From Paraktedonobacter sp034438135 (GTDB lineage Bacteria; Chloroflexota; Ktedonobacteria; Ktedonobacterales; Ktedonobacteraceae), in NCBI GenBank assembly GCA_034438135.1, contig DAOTTL010000174.1, positions 1 to 18,613 of the forward strand: a stretch of DNA of 18,613 nucleotides, read 5' to 3'. A model generated the notes under the pieces. It made no database searches. It was not told the origin of the DNA and worked only from the letters and a program-made list of their open reading frames with translations. Shown piece after piece: positions 14,144-18,613 of this stretch. The stretch's first letter is position 1, and every line of letters starts with the position of its first letter. Position numbers and translations under genes: made by a program.

Positions 14144-15991
14144 TCAGCTAATGGATGCATTGGGGTGGGCATACAGGCTATAGGCCAGCCAGGTGGGATC
14201 GCCTATTCGTTTGGCATCCAGGCGGGCCTGCCTCACCGCTTCAGCGATAGTTTTCCCGCTTTTGAGGCTCTGATAGAGGGTAATCGTAAAGCGTTGAGCG
14301 CTACGATCCTCCACCGGCCACAGGGGAGCCAGAAAAAGACCGGCCCCGGCCCCGATCAAACGATTGGCCCAACCTCCCAATCCGTTGATTGTCCAACCCT
14401 GACGACCAACTTCGCAGGCATTGAAGACAAATGCCGGTCGTTGTTTGCGGATGGCATCCGCTATCTCTCCTATGATGCTGTGTGGCGTGAGCGGTTGCTG
14501 GTCCAGCAGCCAGATCGCCGACTCCCCCTCGGGATTGGCCGGATAAAAGTTTCCGTGGGTCGCGACATGTACCCAATCATAGGTTTCTTGCTGCAAAAAC
14601 TGTTTGACTTCAGCGGAGGTTGGTTCCAGCGGGCTGACATTCTGGAGAAAATGCTGACGCATAAAGCTACGCAAAAACAAGAGTTCTTCTTCTGCCGCAG
14701 CCAGTTGCATCCCCATCGGGACGATCGCGGCCATCTTCTGGATGGCGAGCTGTGATTTGGGTTCGTAGATAGTTTTTTCTTGTGGACTGCGCCGCAGCCA
14801 GCGGGCGAGATTCATCTGGAGGCAGAGTGGATGTGGATCACGCCAACCTTCTCCATGGGGCCAGAGAAGCTCCCAGGGGATATCTGGCTCGTCGGAGATG
14901 ATGAGCAGGCTTTTATTGGCCCATTCTGGACGCTCGCGTTCATAGCGCTCCTGTAGTTCCAGGGGGATCAACTCTTTCCAGAGATTCATCCCCTCCTCGC
15001 GCAGGCTGTCCTCTATGGCCTGTCTGCTCATGGACTGCACCGTCCCGAGAACGGCGAGCGTGGTGGGATTTGTTTGGAGCATCATACTCGTCAGATGTTG
15101 ATAGATAGTCTGAGTATAGTTCTGGAGTGAACTCTTCAGTTGACGTGGATGAAATTCCTGTCCTAATTGCTCGCCTTTCCGAATCAATTTGAAGTGCAGT
15201 GAGCCAGGTGATGAAATGGTTTCATAGGTAATATGCAGGGTAAAATCTGGCGGTTCTCCATTGCCAGTTGTCCTTAAAAGGGTCTCTACGTGCTCCTGCG
15301 TCTGAACACTCACCTCCGTCTCCGTAATTTCAATTGGGAGAACAGCCGAGCCGAGATAGTTGGTTTCCTGGGTGAAATCAAAACGAATGGAGCTAAAGCC
15401 AGCCTTACGCGGCTCAAGATCAAAGACCAGCGAGGCGCTAACGGGCTCAGAGGAGAGTGTCAACTGTTGCGCTCCCGGTCCCAGCAGGGTAAAGTCAGGT
15501 GCGTGAATTTGCACCAGCACCGGCTTCTCTTCCTGCACCAGCAGTGTTTCATCAGAGGCATCGCTGACCTCGGAGGACAGTTCGTTCAGCCTTACCACAA
15601 TCGAGATGCGACGCGTCTGAAGCCAGACCCTGCGCGGACAGGAGATATCGGTAAAGCGCGTCAAGACCCTCTCGCGGGCCTTTTTTGGTCCCAATAAGCT
15701 CTGGAGGCGGCCAAGAAGGGGGCCTCCTCCTCCTCTGGTAATCGCTTCGCTTTTAGAAGGATCAGAGAGTACCAATTCCCGGTCAAAAAGATCAATCAGC
15801 GCGGGAACCGTTTCCAACAGTTGAAGCACCTCATAGCAGAGGCGATACCGCTGCTGAGGATCCGTCTCACGATCCAGTTCAGCCAGGAGAGCCTTCAATG
15901 AGACTTCGAGAGCAGCCCAGTTTTCCCCGGCCAGTTCCGGCAAGGCGGGTAAAATCTTGTAGAGCGTGACAATAATAGGATTATCTTCCAT
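14144..15991 (-). CDS. CHAT-domain caspase-like protease with beta-rich N-terminal region
   Basis: A 615-residue protein, second gene of the operon, 30 bases after the upstream CHAT gene; the leader AAAGGAAAAAGGG precedes its ATG. Residues 1-110 are mostly helical (LKALLAELDRETDPQQRYRL) and end in a Gly-rich turn at 87-90. Residues about 110-260 look like beta strands of one or two sandwich domains (VWLQTRRISIVVRL, SASLVFDLEPRKAGFSSIRF). Then follow a helical section and the conserved DEPDIPWELLWP (367-378) that opens many CHAT proteins. The caspase-fold catalytic pair is His479 in HVATHGNF and Cys526 in FVFNACEVG, both intact. CHAT proteases cut partner proteins after activation, for example in bacterial cell-death systems. 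No gasdermin or other obvious substrate is encoded in the window. The beta-rich region probably senses or binds a partner. Confidence 0.85.
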   Translation of the reverse strand: MEDNPIIVTLYKILPALPELAGENWAALEVSLKALLAELDRETDPQQRYRLCYEVLQLLETVPALIDLFDRELVLSDPSKSEAITRGGGGPLLGRLQSLLGPKKARERVLTRFTDISCPRRVWLQTRRISIVVRLNELSSEVSDASDETLLVQEEKPVLVQIHAPDFTLLGPGAQQLTLSSEPVSASLVFDLEPRKAGFSSIRFDFTQETNYLGSAVLPIEITETEVSVQTQEHVETLLRTTGNGEPPDFTLHITYETISSPGSLHFKLIRKGEQLGQEFHPRQLKSSLQNYTQTIYQHLTSMMLQTNPTTLAVLGTVQSMSRQAIEDSLREEGMNLWKELIPLELQERYERERPEWANKSLLIISDEPDIPWELLWPHGEGWRDPHPLCLQMNLARWLRRSPQEKTIYEPKSQLAIQKMAAIVPMGMQLAAAEEELLFLRSFMRQHFLQNVSPLEPTSAEVKQFLQQETYDWVHVATHGNFYPANPEGESAIWLLDQQPLTPHSIIGEIADAIRKQRPAFVFNACEVGRQGWTINGLGGWANRLIGAGAGLFLAPLWPVEDRSAQRFTITLYQSLKSGKTIAEAVRQARLDAKRIGDPTWLAYSLYAHPNASIS

Positions 15992-16021
15992 CCCTTTTTC
16001 CTTTATTCTCTATTCAAAAGA

Positions 16022-18613
16022 TCAAGCGCCGTAGTAGACAAAAGCAGCCCAGTAGTAAGAATGCTCATAGGGGCGCATTGCTCCTTGTTGTTTTCGTCGA
16101 GCAGTGCGCACCATTGGACCCAACTCAAGACAGATCTTGTATCGTTCCCGCAGGCGCACCTGTTCTTGCAAATAGTCATAGAGCTGGTCGTAGGTCAGGT
16201 CACGCAGCCAACACTGCGCCAGGCGTAGCGCTGTGGCTGGCTGACGGGGCAAGAGACCCTGCTGAGGATCGCCAAGATAGAGATCATAGAAACGGATCAT
16301 CAGCAGAGCCGCGCTTCTTTGTTCAACCGACCAGAGCGTGCCGATCACGGAAGGCACGCCCGCGTAGAGAAACCCGGCGAACAGGCCAATAGCCTCATTG
16401 GGTAGGGTCTGCATATCCGTGACTGCCGTTTGACAGGCCGGTAGAACCGCCAATTGCAGTAAAGCGAGGCGCGGTTCATCGGCTTCGAGCAGGTTGCGCA
16501 GGGTCAGGCTGGTCTCCTGAGCGAGCAAGAATGAGGATTCCAGCGGTTTCTCGTTATCAAAGCTCGCGTGGCAGGCGAGATGGAGAATAGAAGCCTTTGG
16601 CAATGTATCCCACAGGGCATCCCTGGTGGCCATGGACCCATAGAAGGTTGTCACATTCTCGACGTCAAAGCGCTTCTGAATGCTTTCCATCTCGATATCG
16701 GTATAGGCCAGCGTGGGTGATATACGCTGGCTTATGGCTTCAAAGTTGGCGAGCATATCCTCAGGCAATACATTCCGAAAGTGCGCGAAGTAGATGGCCC
16801 AGTAACGAAAACTCAAACCCTGTTCGATCAGCACTTCTGGCGGTTGTGCGCTCTGTTTTTGCAATTCCAGCCATGCTCGCTGCCAGGAGGCGGTAAAGAT
16901 ACGGACGAGCACGAGATCTGGCTCTTCTAGCTTGTCCAGAGCAGAGGGGTTGGCGGCAAGGTACGCCTGAACCTGCTGGCGCAGGCGCGAGATCTCCTCC
17001 TGCACCCACATGCCTTTGCCCCCTTCTGGTAGGGGTTCTAATGGAGTCTGGGCTTGATCCAATAGAGCGAGAGCGTCATCGATATACTCCTGGAGCGTCT
17101 GAAGCTGGCGCGTTATCTCGTCCTGCACCCATTTGCCCACGTCCTTCGTTGGCAGAGGATTGCCCACACCCAACAGGTGCTGGGGAACTGACACCAGACG
17201 AGAACGGCGTTTGCTGGCTTCATTGCGAGCCGTTGCCAGAGCGCGTGCTGAAGGGGTATAGCTCACATCGAACTGCTCTATCAGGGACATCTCCTGGCCC
17301 TCTCTTATATAAGGAGCGGCGTGAAAGGGGATCATCCCCGATCCTCCGGTGGGAATCAGAACGACTCCTCTGGCCCCCATCTCGGTCAGACGCAGAGCCA
17401 GACGTTTTACCAGACTGGCACCTATAGTGGGCAGCGAATCGGTCAGGGTACTGCTCATCCAGTCTGAGGCAGACTGGCCAGCCAGATAGCCACCGACCAG
17501 TTGTCCATCCTGTATTTTGACCAGGGAAAGATCACTGAGCTTCAATTCGTCGGCCCAGATCACCTCGGGTTCCTGTCCTGAGGCCGGAACCAGCAGGACC
17601 ATACTCCCCATCAAGGTCGCGACCACGTAGACCAGCGGACGATCCGGCAGGGCGACCTGAGCGATCTGTTCGTAGGAGGGTTCCAGCAAAAAGTGTGCAT
17701 ATCCCTCAACACGCCTGATCTCCGAAATCGTCTCTGCATGGACAGCGCGAGCCTGCCGTATCTGCTCTACAAGTGGGGTTGCCGTCACACCGACCTCTTT
17801 ATGTAACGCGGCTTCGCTCCCCGCCAGGTCAGTGTTTTCCAGCTGTTTTAGTCGATCGATCTGTACGATATAACGCTGATACAGGACTGGCTGCTTCCGC
17901 TCCAAATCTTGCAGATCGGCCCGGTCGCGGGCCAGTTTCTCACCCAATTCCCTGGCTCGCCCTAACTCCAGACTGGTCACCGCTTCGCGAATAAGGTTGA
18001 CACGCGCCTGGGCATAGGCCGCCTGTTCATAGATATTCACCCAATTCCAGTTGAGCGTGTCCAGACGTTGCGCTGTAGACAGGCGTTGGCGCTTGTTGGT
18101 CAGCAAAACCTGTTCATGGTAGAGCAGATTCAGGGCCTGGATGGCATAGCCATATGCTCGTCCAGCCTCATCCCAATCTCCCCGCTGCGCCATCCAGTTG
18201 CCCCAGATGGCCGCACTCTCAAGCGCAGCCTCCATCGAATGGTCCAACCCTTGCTTGCAGGCCTCCTCAAAGTAGGCGCTGGCTTTTTCTCTATCCTCTT
18301 CCTGTCCAGGAAGCAAAGAGCGTGCACGCAGACTACGGCCCGTATTCATCAACAAATGGACACGCACAAGAGCGGTTTCAGGAACAAGCTTCAGCGCGTT
18401 TGTACTCAGCACGATTGCATCGTCCAGATGGACGCGCATCCCGTTCAATTCGTAGGAGATACAGAGAGCCTTAATGACAATGTTCGCGCAGATATGCCAT
18501 TGGACATAATCTGGCCTGATGTGTGTGAGAGCCTCTTGCATTTCTGTAACGATCCGATGGAGATTCTCAAACTGTTGTCCGACAATCACCAGCAAGAGAC
18601 GTGTTATGCCCAG
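16022..18613 (-). CDS. TPR-CHAT protease, 5' end beyond the window
   Basis: The reading frame is open to the window edge; the TTG at 18595 is a possible start but has no ribosome binding site, so I treat the N-terminus as missing. Numbering from that TTG gives 857 residues. Residues 1-230 are TPR-like helices (LMNTGRSLRARSL, ALESAAIWGNWMAQRGDWDEAGRAY, ARVNLIREAVTSLELGRARELGEKL), followed by a coiled region to about 300. The CHAT domain runs from about 315 to 857 with PFHAAPYI, SLIEQFDVSYTPSARAL, His676 in HLACHASF and Cys721 in LPACQTAV, then GFLYAGVPSVIGTLW. Unusually, about 140 residues (482-625) are inserted between the early strand LLGVGNP and the rest, and include a duplicated WVQ(D/E)EI segment. 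The family is a TPR-CHAT protease, as in several defence and cell-death systems. The operon partner is a second CHAT protein. Genes upstream, outside the window, would help decide the role. Confidence 0.85.
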   Translation of the reverse strand: MGITRLLLVIVGQQFENLHRIVTEMQEALTHIRPDYVQWHICANIVIKALCISYELNGMRVHLDDAIVLSTNALKLVPETALVRVHLLMNTGRSLRARSLLPGQEEDREKASAYFEEACKQGLDHSMEAALESAAIWGNWMAQRGDWDEAGRAYGYAIQALNLLYHEQVLLTNKRQRLSTAQRLDTLNWNWVNIYEQAAYAQARVNLIREAVTSLELGRARELGEKLARDRADLQDLERKQPVLYQRYIVQIDRLKQLENTDLAGSEAALHKEVGVTATPLVEQIRQARAVHAETISEIRRVEGYAHFLLEPSYEQIAQVALPDRPLVYVVATLMGSMVLLVPASGQEPEVIWADELKLSDLSLVKIQDGQLVGGYLAGQSASDWMSSTLTDSLPTIGASLVKRLALRLTEMGARGVVLIPTGGSGMIPFHAAPYIREGQEMSLIEQFDVSYTPSARALATARNEASKRRSRLVSVPQHLLGVGNPLPTKDVGKWVQDEITRQLQTLQEYIDDALALLDQAQTPLEPLPEGGKGMWVQEEISRLRQQVQAYLAANPSALDKLEEPDLVLVRIFTASWQRAWLELQKQSAQPPEVLIEQGLSFRYWAIYFAHFRNVLPEDMLANFEAISQRISPTLAYTDIEMESIQKRFDVENVTTFYGSMATRDALWDTLPKASILHLACHASFDNEKPLESSFLLAQETSLTLRNLLEADEPRLALLQLAVLPACQTAVTDMQTLPNEAIGLFAGFLYAGVPSVIGTLWSVEQRSAALLMIRFYDLYLGDPQQGLLPRQPATALRLAQCWLRDLTYDQLYDYLQEQVRLRERYKICLELGPMVRTARRKQQGAMRPYEHSYYWAAFVYYGA

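Noticed and set aside
14087..14755. 222-codon open frame on the plus strand
   Set aside because: It lies antisense to the catalytic end of the CHAT gene, whose family motifs are clear; the predicted protein has no recognisable domain and there is no ribosome binding site.

Overview
This window reads like chromosomal DNA of a soil or compost bacterium of the Ktedonobacteria (phylum Chloroflexota). That placement is inferred, not proven. It rests on moderate GC, a large LAL-type LuxR regulator followed by a DUF4386 membrane protein, an Rpn-family nuclease, a transposase remnant, a prodomain-less S53-like peptidase, and several TPR, TIR and CHAT signalling proteins, all typical of the large genomes of this class. 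No rRNA, tRNA, CRISPR array, phage module or replication origin was seen.

Layout. (1) 1-2.5 kb: a secreted S53-like serine peptidase (+) faces a frameshifted Rpn-family nuclease (-), with a long palindromic repeat between them. (2) 2.5-5.0 kb: a sparse AT-rich stretch, then a TetR repressor and a TetX-like flavin monooxygenase (both -). The repressor promoter carries a perfect operator-like palindrome in its spacer, and its message looks leaderless. (3) 5.0-5.55 kb: a decayed region with a 17-bp perfect inverted repeat and an N-terminal transposase fragment. (4) 5.55-8.3 kb: an AraC regulator followed by a thiamine-diphosphate enzyme of the acetolactate-synthase superfamily (both -). (5) 8.6-13.9 kb (+): a TIR-TPR protein, a 925-residue LAL/LuxR regulator, a conserved-looking 79-residue protein and a six-helix DUF4386 membrane protein. 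The regulator gene and the small gene share a promoter-like element. (6) 13.9-18.6 kb (-): a two-gene operon encoding two different CHAT (caspase-like) proteases with intact His/Cys dyads. The upstream one has a TPR N-terminus and runs off the window end.

Most unusual points. A roughly 145-bp dispersed palindromic element occurs twice, both times between convergent genes and both times in the same orientation relative to the gene whose 3' end it follows. The tandem CHAT pair has one protease with a repeat-containing insertion inside its catalytic domain and another with an unrecognised beta-rich N-terminal region. The regulator and the small downstream gene have matching promoters. TIR, STAND-type ATPase and CHAT modules lie within 10 kb of each other and resemble the parts list of bacterial NLR-like or cell-death signalling. 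These families are abundant in Ktedonobacteria, so a functional link remains inference.
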